A DNA stretch of 43,365 nucleotides, taken from the NCBI GenBank assembly GCA_964497585.1, contig CAZCDS010000056.1:1-43365 (forward strand), in the 5' to 3' direction. The stretch is from CAZCDS01 sp964497585 (GTDB lineage Bacteria; Desulfobacterota; Desulfomonilia; Desulfomonilales; Desulfomonilaceae). The notes below the pieces were generated by a model that saw only the letters and a program-made list of their open reading frames with translations, was not told where the DNA came from and made no database searches. The position numbers and the translations under genes were made by a program. Shown piece by piece: positions 16,685 to 26,208 of this stretch. Within the stretch, counting starts at the first letter, position 1. Each line of letters opens with the position of its first letter.

Positions 16685-18001
16685 ATGAGTCGGGGACTGA
16701 AAACCTTTATCATTTCGGCGGGAATCATCCTCGTGGGAGTGGCGGGTTTCGTTACGCTCAAGGCGACCAAACCTGCGCCGCCCGAAAAGAAATCCGACCG
16801 GGCCCGATTGATCGTCCGGGTGATGCCGGTAAAGAAGGAGAACGTGCAAGCGACCGTGGAAGAGAGCGGCACGGTCGAACCGAAGACCACGCTCGACGTA
16901 ACCGCTGAAGTGGCCGGCTCGATTATCTACGTCTCGGAAAACCTCAGGCAGGGCTATTTCGTCGAGAAGGACGAATTGCTCGTCGAGATCGATCCCCGGG
17001 AGTATCGGCTCAGCATTGCCCAGGCCAAGGCTCAGATTGCCCAGGCCAAGGCGGAAATCGCCAAGACCCAGCAGGAGCGGGAGAACATCAAGCGGAACAT
17101 CACCGTGGAAAAGGACAAGCTCGCGCTCTCCAAATCCGAATTGGAGCGCATGAAACGACTGCTCAAGAGCGGTTCCCTTTCCCAGAGCGAGATAGACAAG
17201 CAGGCCATCTCCACCCGAAGCATGGAGGTCTCCTTTCTCGCGCAACAGAACGCCCTGGCGCTTCTCAAATCACAGGAGGACGTCATTCGCGCCAAAATCG
17301 AGGCCACGCAGGCGCAACTGGAGATCGCCCAGATCAAGCTTGACAAGACCAAGATCCGGGCGCCCTTTCCCGGACGGGTGCGCGAAGAGACCGCTGACAC
17401 GGGCGAGTTCGTCTCCGTCGGACAGAAACTTGCGACAATCTACGACATAACTGCCATGGAGGTTGTCGTGAACGTCCCCCCGCGAAAGGCGGGGCTCCTC
17501 ATCGAGCCCAGCGACAAACCCGAGGGTCGGCCCCCCTTCACCAGTCCCAACGAGGTCAACGAATGGATCAAGAAGATTGGCCCGCCAGCCACCGTGAGCT
17601 TCCGTTGGGGGGACCGCACGGCGACCTGGAAGGGCAAGTTGACCAGGTCCAAGGGCTCGCTCGACGAGGCCACCCGGACCGTACCCATGGTCATTGAGGT
17701 GAAAAATCCCTTCAAGGACGCTCGTCCGGGTGTGCGACCGCCACTTCTGCCAGGGATGTTCGTAGACGTGGTGCTGAAGGGCCGACTCTTCAAAGACGTG
17801 GCCAAAGTTCCGCGAAGCGCTCTCCATGAGGGCTCGGTCTATCTCGTTGTCGACGGAAAGCTGCGCATTCAAAAGGTGAAGGTGGAAATGATGACACGGG
17901 AAGAGGCTATTGTTTCCGAGGGTCTGAAGAACGGCGACAAGGTTATTCTCTCGCCAATCGCGGTGCCGATCCCCGGAACGGAACTCCGCGTCGCGTCATG
18001 A
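16685..18001 (+). CDS. RND efflux periplasmic adaptor (membrane fusion protein)
   Basis: A 438-aa HlyD/AcrA-type adaptor that bridges an inner-membrane RND pump to an outer-membrane channel. An N-terminal anchor (about 6-26) precedes the lipoyl half-domain, a long alpha-helical hairpin rich in A, Q, K and E (about 105-205), the returning lipoyl half (LDKTKIRAPFPGRV), then beta-barrel and membrane-proximal domains (PRSALHEGSVYLVV near the end). No lipobox Cys is seen, so it is anchored by the helix. The long hairpin suggests docking to a TolC-like partner, which is not encoded nearby. The RND pump starts 258 nt downstream on the same strand; that gap holds no clear gene. Substrate cannot be predicted. 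Confidence 0.92.
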   Translation: MSRGLKTFIISAGIILVGVAGFVTLKATKPAPPEKKSDRARLIVRVMPVKKENVQATVEESGTVEPKTTLDVTAEVAGSIIYVSENLRQGYFVEKDELLVEIDPREYRLSIAQAKAQIAQAKAEIAKTQQERENIKRNITVEKDKLALSKSELERMKRLLKSGSLSQSEIDKQAISTRSMEVSFLAQQNALALLKSQEDVIRAKIEATQAQLEIAQIKLDKTKIRAPFPGRVREETADTGEFVSVGQKLATIYDITAMEVVVNVPPRKAGLLIEPSDKPEGRPPFTSPNEVNEWIKKIGPPATVSFRWGDRTATWKGKLTRSKGSLDEATRTVPMVIEVKNPFKDARPGVRPPLLPGMFVDVVLKGRLFKDVAKVPRSALHEGSVYLVVDGKLRIQKVKVEMMTREEAIVSEGLKNGDKVILSPIAVPIPGTELRVAS

Positions 18002-18259
18002 CTCCGAACCCTTTGCCGTGCGTGCGTGGATTGTTGGCTCTCGTCCTTTGAAGGGTTCGCGCGACTGTCCGAAAAGCGCGCATCGGCATGGACGCAAGGG
18101 GATCGCTACTCGGACTACGAGGTAGTAGGACCACTTGAAGAGCTTGATTCAGTGGAACGTGAAGAGACCCGTGATCCACGTAACCGATAGGATGCAGGCT
18201 AGTGGCAAGGAGAGGAACGGCATACTGCCGCCTAGCGTGTCCGGCATTCTTGGAAACCG

Positions 18260-21200
18260 ATGAAACGTATTATCGAATGGAGCGTCTCCCGCCCGGTCGT
18301 GGCCAACCTGCTCATGGTTTTTCTGTTGGTCGTGGGGGGGGTGTGCGCGTGGAAGATGCGCCGCGAGATGTTCCCGGAATTCTCCCTTGATCGCGTCGAA
18401 ATTTCCGTTGTGTACAAGGGCGCGTCGGTGGAGGAGATCGAAGAGTCGGTCTGTTCCAAGATCGAGGAAGAGATCACCGGCATCGAGCAGATCGAGAAGG
18501 TCACGTCGACCGCGGTGGAAGGCAGGGGCATCGTCATTGCGGAACTGGAGCCGGGTTCGGATGTCAATAGAGCCCTTAACGATATCAAGAACGCGGTCGA
18601 CCAGATTGACACCTTTCCCCAAGAGGCCGAACGTCCCCTCACCGTGGAAGTGACAGGTAAGTGGCCGGTCATAAAGGTTGCAGTATTCGGGGACATTCCC
18701 GAGAAGACGCTCACCGCCCTCGCCGAGCAGGTGGAGACGGAGATCCTGGCGCTTCCGGGAGTCTCTCAGGTCGAACTCGTGGGGGACCGGGAACACGAAG
18801 TAGCCGTCGAGATCCCTGAGAGTATTCTGCGCAAGTACGGGCTCACATTGCCCGGCGTGGCAGAGCTGATCAGGAGGAACTCCCTGGATCTTCCGGGCGG
18901 GACGCTCCGTGGGGAATCAAGACAGATTCTCATCCGCACCAAGGGGCGCCGATACCAGGCCAAGGAGTTTCAGGATCTGGTCGTGGTTTCCAAGCCGGAT
19001 GGGACAGCGAGGCAGCTGCACCAGATAGCTAACATAACTGATACCTTTGAAGAAATCGACGTGCGGGGACGCATGGACGGCAAACCGGCCGTGCTCGTTA
19101 ATGTACAGAAAACCTCCAAACAGGATGCGGTCGAAATCGCGAGGAAGGTCCGCCAATACGTCGAAGCAAAACGCAAGACACTCCCGGATACGGTAAACAT
19201 TGTCGCGTGGGACGACCTCTCCGTCCTCATCCGTAGCCGCCTGGACTTGATGCAGCGCAACGCACTTCAGGGACTCGTGCTGGTCATGATTATCCTGGCG
19301 CTCTTCCTGAGACTCAGGCTTGCCTTCTGGGTTGCGATGGGAATCCCTATTTCCATTGTGGGCTCGTTCGTCTTCCTCAGCTACTACGATCACACACTTA
19401 ACATGATCTCCATGTACTCCTTCATCGTTGTCCTCGGAATCGTCGTAGACGACGCGATCGTCGTTGGGGAAAACGTGTACAGCAAGATGCAGCAGGGCGA
19501 GGATCCCATACAGGCAACGGTAGACGGTGCCTTTGCAATCGCATATCCGGTGATCAACGCGGTAGCCACGACAATCGTTGCCTTTGCGCCCATGCTCTTC
19601 GTCGCGGGGACCATGGGGAAATTCATGCGGGTTTTTCCCATCGCGATCATCGCGGTGTTGCTCGTCTCGCTGGCCGAGGTATTTGTCATACTCCCGGCCC
19701 ACCTGGCCCACATGAAACGTGAAGAGAACCGGTCATGGAGGTGGAATCCTTTTATCCTGATGGAGAAGGTGAGGACCCGCGTGCAGAAGGCACTGGATCG
19801 GTTCGTTGAGGGGCGCTTCCTGCCGTTCATGAGGATCACGATGCGCGAGCGCTATGTCTTCGTGGCCGGAATTGTTGCGCTCTTGATACTCTGCATTGGC
19901 CTGGTGGCGGGGGGACGAATCGCCTTCGTTTTCTTCCCCAAGGTCGACTCGGACAGAATATCCGCGCAACTCATCATGCCCCAGGGCACAAGCCTCAAGA
20001 CCACCGAGATCGCGGTCAAGAAGATGGAACGGGCCGCGTGGGAGATGGCTGCACAATTCCCTCGTAAGGACGGCCGATCCGTCATCAAACACCTCTTTTC
20101 GATGATCGGGGAGCACATCACCAGAACCGAGAGCACAGACAAGGGCAGCCACACCGCGGAGATCGTCATAGAACTCATGAAGTCCGAGGAACGCGGTGTT
20201 CCCTCGTCGAAACTCGCGTCGGTCTGGCGGAGCCTGATCGGAGAGATCCCCGACGCTCTGTCTCTGACCTTTCAATCTTCCGCAGGCCACCGGCCGGGTG
20301 GCAAACCTTTCGAGATCGTTCTTCTCGGCGACGACATGCAGCGATTGCTCGCAGCCTCAGATCGGCTCAAGAACAAACTGGCCACCTTTGAAGGCGTGGA
20401 AGACATCGAGGATTCGTACCGACCGGGCAAGAAAGAGTTCAGGCTCTCACTCAAGGAGGGCGCACGACAGTTGGGCGTGACGCTCGAAGACCTGGCCCGG
20501 CAGGTCAGAGCCAACTTCTGGGGGGAAGAGGCCCTCAAGGTCCAGCGGGGACGCAATGAGGTCACCATTCGGGTGCGATACCCCGAACGGGAAAGAACCT
20601 CACCGGGTGATCTGGAGAATGTCAAGGTGCGAACCTCGGACAACCGGGAGGTGGCCTTCAGTGAAGTCGCAAAGGTGCAGGAATATCAAGGTCCGTCGAG
20701 CATCTACCGGAAGTACGGCCGAAAAACCGTGACGGTCGGAGCCGACATCGATGAGGAGAAGGCAAACGCCGGTGAAATCACCGCCAAGTTGTCTGAAGGA
20801 TTCTTTGCCGAACTCAAAAAGGATTTCCCCGATGTCGACGTCCTGTTCGAAGGTCAGGAGGAGGAACGGGCCAAGTCCATGAAAAGCCTTTTTGAAGGCC
20901 TTCTCGTGGCGCTGTTCCTCATCTACGTGCTCCTGGTGAACATGTTCCGCACGTACACTCATCCCATTATTGTCATGACGGCCATTCCCTTTTCGTTCAT
21001 TGGCATTATCGCCGGTCACCTGCTCTTCCTGATGGATTTTTCGATACTCTCCATGTTCGGCATACTCGCGCTCGCGGGCGTGGTGGTGAATGATTCCCTC
21101 CTCCTTCTCGAAGCGACCGACCGGGAGATGGAAAAGGGAATACCGCTCCAGGAAGCGCTGGTCCGGGGGGCCCGCAACCGTTTCAGGCAGATCATCCTCA

Positions 21201-21415
21201 CGACGCTCTCCACCGCGGCCGGCTTGACGCCGATACTCCTTGAGACCAGCTTTCAGGCACAGTTTCTCAAACCCATGACGATCACGGTGGTGTTCGGGCT
21301 ACTCGCCTCAACATTCCTTATTCTCCTACTCATCCCTGCCCTCGCCGTGATACGGGCGGACATTCTCGGTCTCTTCGGACGGAGCGTGGGACCGACGAAT
21401 CCACGGGAGGTTTGA
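18260..21415 (+). CDS. RND-family efflux pump, inner-membrane subunit
   Basis: A 1051-aa AcrB/MexB-type proton-driven exporter. ATG 18260 follows a weak GGAAA. The first helix follows MKRIIEWSVSRPVVANLLMV, and twelve membrane segments are arranged as one plus five in each half, with two large periplasmic loops (about 30-330 and 550-860). The conserved acidic pair of helix 4 is present in GIVVDDAIVVGENV, so proton coupling should be intact. The second-half signature ALAGVVVNDSLLLLEA is also present. Full length for the family. It pairs with the upstream adaptor, and its TGA overlaps the ATG of the DUF202 gene (TGATG at 21413-21417), indicating translational coupling. No outer-membrane factor is in the window. 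Confidence 0.95.
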   Translation: MKRIIEWSVSRPVVANLLMVFLLVVGGVCAWKMRREMFPEFSLDRVEISVVYKGASVEEIEESVCSKIEEEITGIEQIEKVTSTAVEGRGIVIAELEPGSDVNRALNDIKNAVDQIDTFPQEAERPLTVEVTGKWPVIKVAVFGDIPEKTLTALAEQVETEILALPGVSQVELVGDREHEVAVEIPESILRKYGLTLPGVAELIRRNSLDLPGGTLRGESRQILIRTKGRRYQAKEFQDLVVVSKPDGTARQLHQIANITDTFEEIDVRGRMDGKPAVLVNVQKTSKQDAVEIARKVRQYVEAKRKTLPDTVNIVAWDDLSVLIRSRLDLMQRNALQGLVLVMIILALFLRLRLAFWVAMGIPISIVGSFVFLSYYDHTLNMISMYSFIVVLGIVVDDAIVVGENVYSKMQQGEDPIQATVDGAFAIAYPVINAVATTIVAFAPMLFVAGTMGKFMRVFPIAIIAVLLVSLAEVFVILPAHLAHMKREENRSWRWNPFILMEKVRTRVQKALDRFVEGRFLPFMRITMRERYVFVAGIVALLILCIGLVAGGRIAFVFFPKVDSDRISAQLIMPQGTSLKTTEIAVKKMERAAWEMAAQFPRKDGRSVIKHLFSMIGEHITRTESTDKGSHTAEIVIELMKSEERGVPSSKLASVWRSLIGEIPDALSLTFQSSAGHRPGGKPFEIVLLGDDMQRLLAASDRLKNKLATFEGVEDIEDSYRPGKKEFRLSLKEGARQLGVTLEDLARQVRANFWGEEALKVQRGRNEVTIRVRYPERERTSPGDLENVKVRTSDNREVAFSEVAKVQEYQGPSSIYRKYGRKTVTVGADIDEEKANAGEITAKLSEGFFAELKKDFPDVDVLFEGQEEERAKSMKSLFEGLLVALFLIYVLLVNMFRTYTHPIIVMTAIPFSFIGIIAGHLLFLMDFSILSMFGILALAGVVVNDSLLLLEATDREMEKGIPLQEALVRGARNRFRQIILTTLSTAAGLTPILLETSFQAQFLKPMTITVVFGLLASTFLILLLIPALAVIRADILGLFGRSVGPTNPREV

Positions 21416-21891
21416 TGTCCAACTCAAGAGAGGAAGAGATCGCGCCCGAAAAAGACCCGGCCGTGTGCAGACCGCCGGATCTGGGCGCCGACGACAGGAT
21501 TCTGCTCGCGTGGCACCGCAGCCAGATGGCGAACGAAAGGACCTTTCTTGCCTGGTGCCGGACGAGCATATCCTTGCTCGCCTTCGGCTTTGTGGTCGAC
21601 AAATTCGATCTGTTCATTCGCCAGATTCTCTACGGCCTGGGGAAGTCAACGAGACCAACTCCGCATCACCTTACGATCTTGATGAGCGTCTTCGCCTTTC
21701 TCCTCGGCGGCATTGCCATCGTTTTCGCGGGTGCTCGCTTTCTACAAGTCCGGCGCCATATCAACAGGGGGGAAGCCCGCTTTTCCGTCGCCCCTGATAT
21801 CATTGTTATCTTCTCGGTTGTGGTTATTGTCGTTATGGGGATCATTCTCTCGATGTCACAGTTAGGCCCGTACCTGGAAGCGTTTGAGTGA
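21415..21891 (+). CDS. DUF202 (YidH-like) small membrane protein
   Basis: A 158-aa protein with the DUF202 signature ERTFLAWCRTSISLLAFGF near residue 40 and three predicted membrane helices (about 52-70, 85-108, 128-148). GGGAGG at 21405-21410 lies just before the ATG, which overlaps the stop of the RND gene by one base, so the two are translated together. DUF202 proteins have no firmly established biochemical role. The coupling suggests an accessory to the pump or to membrane stress tolerance. The N-terminal 35 residues are acidic and polar. Confidence 0.9.
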   Translation: MSNSREEEIAPEKDPAVCRPPDLGADDRILLAWHRSQMANERTFLAWCRTSISLLAFGFVVDKFDLFIRQILYGLGKSTRPTPHHLTILMSVFAFLLGGIAIVFAGARFLQVRRHINRGEARFSVAPDIIVIFSVVVIVVMGIILSMSQLGPYLEAFE

Positions 21892-21921
21892 TGAGTGATC
21901 GTGGATTTCGGCAGGCAGTCC

Positions 21922-23163
21922 TCACCCCTTTCCCCCAACCAGTGTTCCCTCGTCCAATCGCGGCGGGACCACAAACAGTATGAGTACGCTTGAGATCAAG
22001 CAGAACGCGCCGAGATAGGAAAAGACAATGAAAAAATTCCCGCCCGTGGCGTCCAGGATAAACCCGCCGAGGGAGGGGCCCAGCGGTCCCGCGACAAATC
22101 CATAGGCCGTGAAGACAAGTCCATAGATCGCTCCGAAATGCTGCAGGCCGAAACAATCGGAAGCCAACGGAGCGGAGACCGCAAAAAGCGTTCCCAGGCC
22201 GCAGCCGATGACCGCGGCCAACACCGCTACCGCAAGCGTCTCGCTAACATGCGGTAAGACGAGATACGCACAGCCTACCGCGAGGAATACCGCGCTCATT
22301 GTCGGTCGGCGTCCGATAATGTCCGAGAGCACTCCCATCACGATCCGGCTGAGTCCGTTGGTCACATTGAAGGCTGTCAGGATCATCACCGCAGAGGCAA
22401 GGGTCATTTCCAGTGACAGCCCGTACTGAGTGGACAGGGTTACCATCCCGATGCCCGCAGCCCCCTGCAAAGACCATATGGCCCACAGGATCCAGAAGCT
22501 TCTCGTGCGCACACTCTGGCCCACGGTCAACGACCGGGCAGGCGCATGAGCAGGCGTCTGACCGGCGGAGCCTCGTGCGAGCGCTTCCGCTAGCTCGTCG
22601 GAGGGCATGTCGGTCAACTGAGCCGCGGCGAGCCCCGCGACAAGAACGACCGCACCCTGCAGGATGTTCATCCAGAAGTACTCCATGTGCCCCAACAGGT
22701 AGCTGAAAACAGGGGCCATCACCGCGGCGGCGAATCCGAACATGAAGTTGACGAAACCGGAAACAAGTCCTCGCCTGGAAGGGTACCAGCGCTGAACGGA
22801 CGTAAGCGCTGGCAGATAGATGAAACAGGATGCCAACCCCATGAGAAACGCCCACAGATAGAGCATGAACAGGTTCGACGCATAGGCGGTGAGAAAGACG
22901 TCAAGTCCGCAGATCGCGGCCCCCACCGTAACCATCTTGCGAGCGCCGAAACGCTCCTGCCACCGGCCCACAAAGAACATGAATATCCCGACTGCAGCCA
23001 ATACGAAGAAGAGCGTAGTCCCGATGGGGCCTCTGCCAACGCCGAAGATTTCCTGCCAATGGGATCCGAGTACCCCTGGAAATCCGAAAATGAACGCGCC
23101 GTTGAAGAATATCGTTACGGAACTGCCCAGAAGCGCGGGAACGCCGGTCCTGCGATCACTCAT
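21922..23163 (-). CDS. OFA-family MFS transporter
   Basis: A 413-aa, 12-helix major facilitator. ATG 23163 has AGGAGG directly upstream, so longer starts are rejected. The sequence GRWQERFGARKMVTVG after helix 2 and SDIIGRRPTM after helix 8 are MFS loop motifs. The overall pattern resembles the oxalate/formate antiporter (OFA) group, which carries small carboxylates. Substrate unknown. It lies 63 nt after an ATC-hydrolase-family gene on the same strand, so the pair may import and process one compound. It converges on the DUF202 gene, 30 nt from its stop. Confidence 0.88.
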   Translation of the reverse strand: MSDRRTGVPALLGSSVTIFFNGAFIFGFPGVLGSHWQEIFGVGRGPIGTTLFFVLAAVGIFMFFVGRWQERFGARKMVTVGAAICGLDVFLTAYASNLFMLYLWAFLMGLASCFIYLPALTSVQRWYPSRRGLVSGFVNFMFGFAAAVMAPVFSYLLGHMEYFWMNILQGAVVLVAGLAAAQLTDMPSDELAEALARGSAGQTPAHAPARSLTVGQSVRTRSFWILWAIWSLQGAAGIGMVTLSTQYGLSLEMTLASAVMILTAFNVTNGLSRIVMGVLSDIIGRRPTMSAVFLAVGCAYLVLPHVSETLAVAVLAAVIGCGLGTLFAVSAPLASDCFGLQHFGAIYGLVFTAYGFVAGPLGPSLGGFILDATGGNFFIVFSYLGAFCLISSVLILFVVPPRLDEGTLVGGKG

Positions 23164-23226
23164 GAACTCGCCTCCTCGTGGGCTCGATGGAGCGATCCGA
23201 TCCCACGGCGTCAAGATTCAAAGGTC

Positions 23227-23727
23227 TCATTGCTTGAAACGGAAATCGCAGTAAGGAGCGCCTTCCATGATGGTCTGGGTTCTCTTGAGTTCGATATCAG
23301 GATTGAATCCCTCGACCAGAGAAAAATCGCGGGTGCAAGAGAGCGTGCGGCCGAACTCCAGGATACCGAGGTCTCGGTACATTTCGGCATACCTGCAGCG
23401 AGTCACGTTGAAGGAAAGGGCCTCCTCAGTCTGTTCGAGCATCTCGATCTCCAGCGCGCCTCCCTGTGACCACAGCTCGATCGCCTTCCCAAACAGCGTC
23501 AGAGACCGGCCATGAAAAGCTCGTGCCAATTGCTCGCCCTGGTCCCGAGCGATCTGCTCGATAACGCTCCTGGCCAAGTCGAGCGTCGCTCCCTCTCCGA
23601 ATTCTTTCGTGAAGGCCTCAAGAAGGGGCGCTACGATCCGGGCTTCGATCTCGCGGCGGGCTAAGAGGGTTATTCCCTCAGGTCCGGCGAGCGCCATGGA
23701 TGTGCCATCTGTCCTCGGTTGCACCAT
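23227..23727 (-). CDS. L-2-amino-thiazoline-4-carboxylate hydrolase family protein
   Basis: A 166-aa protein, ATG 23727 after GGGAG. The C-terminal CDFRF motif and the spacing of conserved RCRYAEMYRDLG and LSCTRDFSLVEGFNP match the ATC-hydrolase family (PF14196). The founding enzyme opens 2-aminothiazoline-4-carboxylate during L-cysteine formation, but most relatives in anaerobes are untested. The two Cys residues in RC...LSC and the terminal C are candidates for catalysis or metal binding. It is the promoter-proximal gene of a two-gene unit with the MFS carrier. Confidence 0.82.
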   Translation of the reverse strand: MVQPRTDGTSMALAGPEGITLLARREIEARIVAPLLEAFTKEFGEGATLDLARSVIEQIARDQGEQLARAFHGRSLTLFGKAIELWSQGGALEIEMLEQTEEALSFNVTRCRYAEMYRDLGILEFGRTLSCTRDFSLVEGFNPDIELKRTQTIMEGAPYCDFRFKQ

Positions 23728-24085
23728 ATTCCGGCTCCCTTGGTCGAAATATCCCGCTCATCGACAATCGTGGTGATCCTTGATTCAACCTCAGCACTAT
23801 AACGACCTTTGGCCCAACCCTCAACAACCAATTCCGGGGAAGAGCCTCGTTCGGATGAAGTGGTCGAACACAGACAGGAGGCGTTTCAGCGGCCGCGGCC
23901 GACCGGCCTCCTATGGGAATCCGAAGGCAGACCACGCTTTTGGCAATTGCCATCAAGAGACGTTTCTCTGTCCGAGGATTGCCAAAGCCAGCCTTTGATA
24001 AAGAGTTGTAGGGGACTCCCAAGACCTGTTCGAGGAGAATCACCTTGACCGAATATCTCCCGTGTAGGTGAGAACAACGGCCACT
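23728..24085. other. Intergenic with nested inverted repeats
   Basis: No credible gene. TGGCAATTGCCA, a 12-bp palindrome, lies at 23941-23952, and its arm TTTGGCAAT (23939-23947) pairs again with ATTGCCAAA at 23978-23986. Alternative pairings of one arm are possible. The site is 210 nt upstream of the ATC-hydrolase-like gene and could be an operator or a small repeat. Confidence 0.4.
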
Positions 24086-25417
24086 TTACGAGGGAAAGCA
24101 CCTGGCGAAGGCCATCATGAGGCTGGGCGACCCCTTGACTTTGATCTTCCTCGTCAACAGAGCCACGGGGAGGCTCTTCTCCTTTGACAGGAAGTCCACC
24201 CAGGTCTGAGCGTCCGCAATCAGGTGCAGGTCGGGTGCTCCCACGAGACCCTCCTGGACCTCCAGGGTCTTGTTGCGGATGACCGCTGTACCCTTGCAAT
24301 CCTCCTTTCCCGTAAAGGTGAAGTGGAAGGTCGCGTCCAACCCGTCGGATTGCTCCCGCTGGAAAATGAGCGGCATGGCTCTGAGGAAAACCTCAGCGGA
24401 ACTCGGGCGAATCCCGTTGGAGACCCGTTTCACCTTTTTGTTAGGGAAACGCTTCGTCACGTACGCTTCCGCGTCGGAGCCTTTGACCACATACACGGTT
24501 TCTTCCTTGTCACGCAATCGCTTAAAGACGTGCTCCGTGAAGCCCTTTCGGTCCTCCAGAAACGGGCCGATCACCTCTTTACCCGCGGGACAGATTGCCA
24601 TGCATTTGTCACACCGGGTCTGCGCCCCAATGGAGATATTCTGCCACATGGATATGGTTTCGGAATCACTCACCCGCTTGCGGTAGTCCCGGTGATTCTT
24701 GCTCTCCACGAGCTGCCGGATCCAGTCTGAGAAGCCACCGAGACGCTCCCGGTAGTTGTTGGTGTAGCAGGAGAAGAAATCGAAATTTCCGTCCGTGGCC
24801 ACCGCGCCGACGGGGCACACGGAGACGCAGAGCTTGCACTCTATGCACGGATTGTAGTCGAGCGGAGTGCTGTACGAATCGACTGTCGCCCCCACCAACA
24901 GCGTTCCGAGCAGAACGCTGTCACCGAATGTGGGATGAATCACGAGCCGATTCCATCCCATCTGCCCGAGACCGGCCTCGATGGCAACGATCTTGTCGCT
25001 CGTGAACCACATTTGACCGGGCCACCGTTCCGCCTCGTACGGGAATCCGGCCGGACAATTCAGCGCGGGCACCCCTTCCCTCTCAAGCGCGGAAACGATG
25101 CGCCGAGCGGTACGGTTCGCCTGCTCCCAGCCATGCTTGAATTCGACGTTGGCCACCGAATGGGCAACTGTCTGAAGGGGGGCCCGATTCAGTCTGTACG
25201 CGAGGCCGACCACCGTCCGGGTCGGGGGGAAGACCGCGAGAAGTTCCTCCTTCTGCTCCCCCATCGCGGGCCGATCGATCTCAACGAAGCCGACGTCGTC
25301 CGCGCCTGCGTCCATGCAGAGTTTCCTGAGACGGTCCGCTTGGAGGGGACCGGACGGGGTTTGCGGCTTCGGCCGCTCCCTGTACGCCTTGACCGTGGGA
25401 TGCTCGTCCAGTTTCAT
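24086..25417 (-). CDS. QueG-like 4Fe-4S protein fused to an SCP2 domain
   Basis: A 443-aa cytoplasmic protein. ATG 25417 follows AGGAGG. Residues about 20-200 resemble the catalytic half of epoxyqueuosine-reductase-like and reductive-dehalogenase-like proteins. A CX2CX2CX3CP ferredoxin motif (CIECKLCVSVCP) is followed by a second partial one (CDKCMAICP). Residues about 340-443 look like an SCP2 sterol/lipid-carrier fold (DATFHFTFTGKEDC...WVDFLSKEKSLP...IKVKGSPSLMMAF). The fusion suggests reduction of a lipid-like or acyl substrate held by the SCP2 part, but no substrate is known. A palindrome identical to the one at the MarR promoter lies 16 nt upstream of the start codon, so MarR control is likely. 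This is not QueG itself: two Fe-S motifs are altered and the C-terminus differs. Confidence 0.85.
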   Translation of the reverse strand: MKLDEHPTVKAYRERPKPQTPSGPLQADRLRKLCMDAGADDVGFVEIDRPAMGEQKEELLAVFPPTRTVVGLAYRLNRAPLQTVAHSVANVEFKHGWEQANRTARRIVSALEREGVPALNCPAGFPYEAERWPGQMWFTSDKIVAIEAGLGQMGWNRLVIHPTFGDSVLLGTLLVGATVDSYSTPLDYNPCIECKLCVSVCPVGAVATDGNFDFFSCYTNNYRERLGGFSDWIRQLVESKNHRDYRKRVSDSETISMWQNISIGAQTRCDKCMAICPAGKEVIGPFLEDRKGFTEHVFKRLRDKEETVYVVKGSDAEAYVTKRFPNKKVKRVSNGIRPSSAEVFLRAMPLIFQREQSDGLDATFHFTFTGKEDCKGTAVIRNKTLEVQEGLVGAPDLHLIADAQTWVDFLSKEKSLPVALLTRKIKVKGSPSLMMAFARCFPS

Positions 25418-25432
25418 CTTTTTCCTCCTTGG

Positions 25433-25444
25433 TTGTATATACAA
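25433..25444 (-). promoter_or_regulatory. MarR operator copy at the QueG-SCP2 gene
   Basis: TTGTATATACAA, a perfect 12-bp palindrome, between the ribosome binding site and the upstream gene. The same 12 bases plus CCAAG recur at the MarR gene (26678-26694). Its closeness to the ribosome site suggests roadblock repression rather than a -10 overlap. Confidence 0.6.
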
Positions 25445-25537
25445 GTAATTGGCTAAAAAATTTTTCCTCTTCCAACTGCCCGCCTCAGATGGGCCCCATG
25501 GTGAGAATGAAGCCAACGACAGACTGAAAATCTCCCC

Positions 25538-26110
25538 TCACGTCTTTCCGACAACCTTATGGGCAAAGGCTGTGGCCCTCTCCTTGACCTCGTCACCCAG
25601 CGCGTCGGGTTTCGAGGCATGAGGGATCACCAGAACTCCTGCGTTGTGGCATTTGAGGTAGTCCGCGAACCTCTCGAAGGTCTCCATGATCAATTCAGCG
25701 TTGTTTTCCACCGCGTCCTCACACGTGACCACGAATCCGGTTCGTCTCCCTTCCAGCAGCGACTGCCAGGACGGAGTCCCAAACCCGGTGACGAGACTGC
25801 AATGGCGGTCCATCAGGGTTTTCATCTGAGCTGTTGGACCCCAGAAATAGATCGGAGACCCATAGATTATTGCGTCGGATGCGATCAGACGGTCCATGAT
25901 GCGGAGGGCCTCATCCTTTTGCGCACACCCGGGTTTTTCCGTGAACCGTTTGCAGGTGAAACACCCTTTGCACCCGTTGATCTTGTGATCGACCGTGTTG
26001 ATGCGCTCCGCACGGTGGCCTTCGGACTGAAGCGCCTCTTCTACCCAGCCGAGCACCCGGTTGGTGTTTCCCTTTTTCCGCGGACTCCCCAAAATGCTTG
26101 TTACCAGCAT
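25538..26110 (-). CDS. Iron-sulfur flavoprotein (Isf-like), FMN reductase family
   Basis: A 190-aa flavodoxin-fold protein. ATG 26110 has GAGG at good spacing; the GTG two codons earlier overlaps that site. The FMN-phosphate loop is GSPRKKGNTN (about residue 7). A compact CX2CX2CX8C group (CKGCFTCKRFTEKPGC, about 47-62) is the type seen in Isf proteins, where it binds a 4Fe-4S cluster that passes electrons to FMN. YGSPIYFWGPTAQMK is the usual second flavin-binding segment. Isf proteins in anaerobes reduce O2 or H2O2 or carry electrons (established for methanogen members). It lies between MarR and the QueG-SCP2 gene, all on one strand, so it may supply electrons to the latter. Confidence 0.88.
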   Translation of the reverse strand: MLVTSILGSPRKKGNTNRVLGWVEEALQSEGHRAERINTVDHKINGCKGCFTCKRFTEKPGCAQKDEALRIMDRLIASDAIIYGSPIYFWGPTAQMKTLMDRHCSLVTGFGTPSWQSLLEGRRTGFVVTCEDAVENNAELIMETFERFADYLKCHNAGVLVIPHASKPDALGDEVKERATAFAHKVVGKT

Positions 26111-26208
26111 ATGCACCTCGCCAAAGACTTTGGAGTTTCTCTATCTTTCCTGCACGTTGCTCGGCCGCCTCTTCGCGCAGGAGAGCACGCCATGGTGTGT
26201 GAATCCCT

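Noticed and set aside
22687..23469. 260-codon plus-strand ORF across the MFS and ATC-hydrolase genes
   Set aside because: It spans the gap and both genes in antisense and lacks recognisable content.
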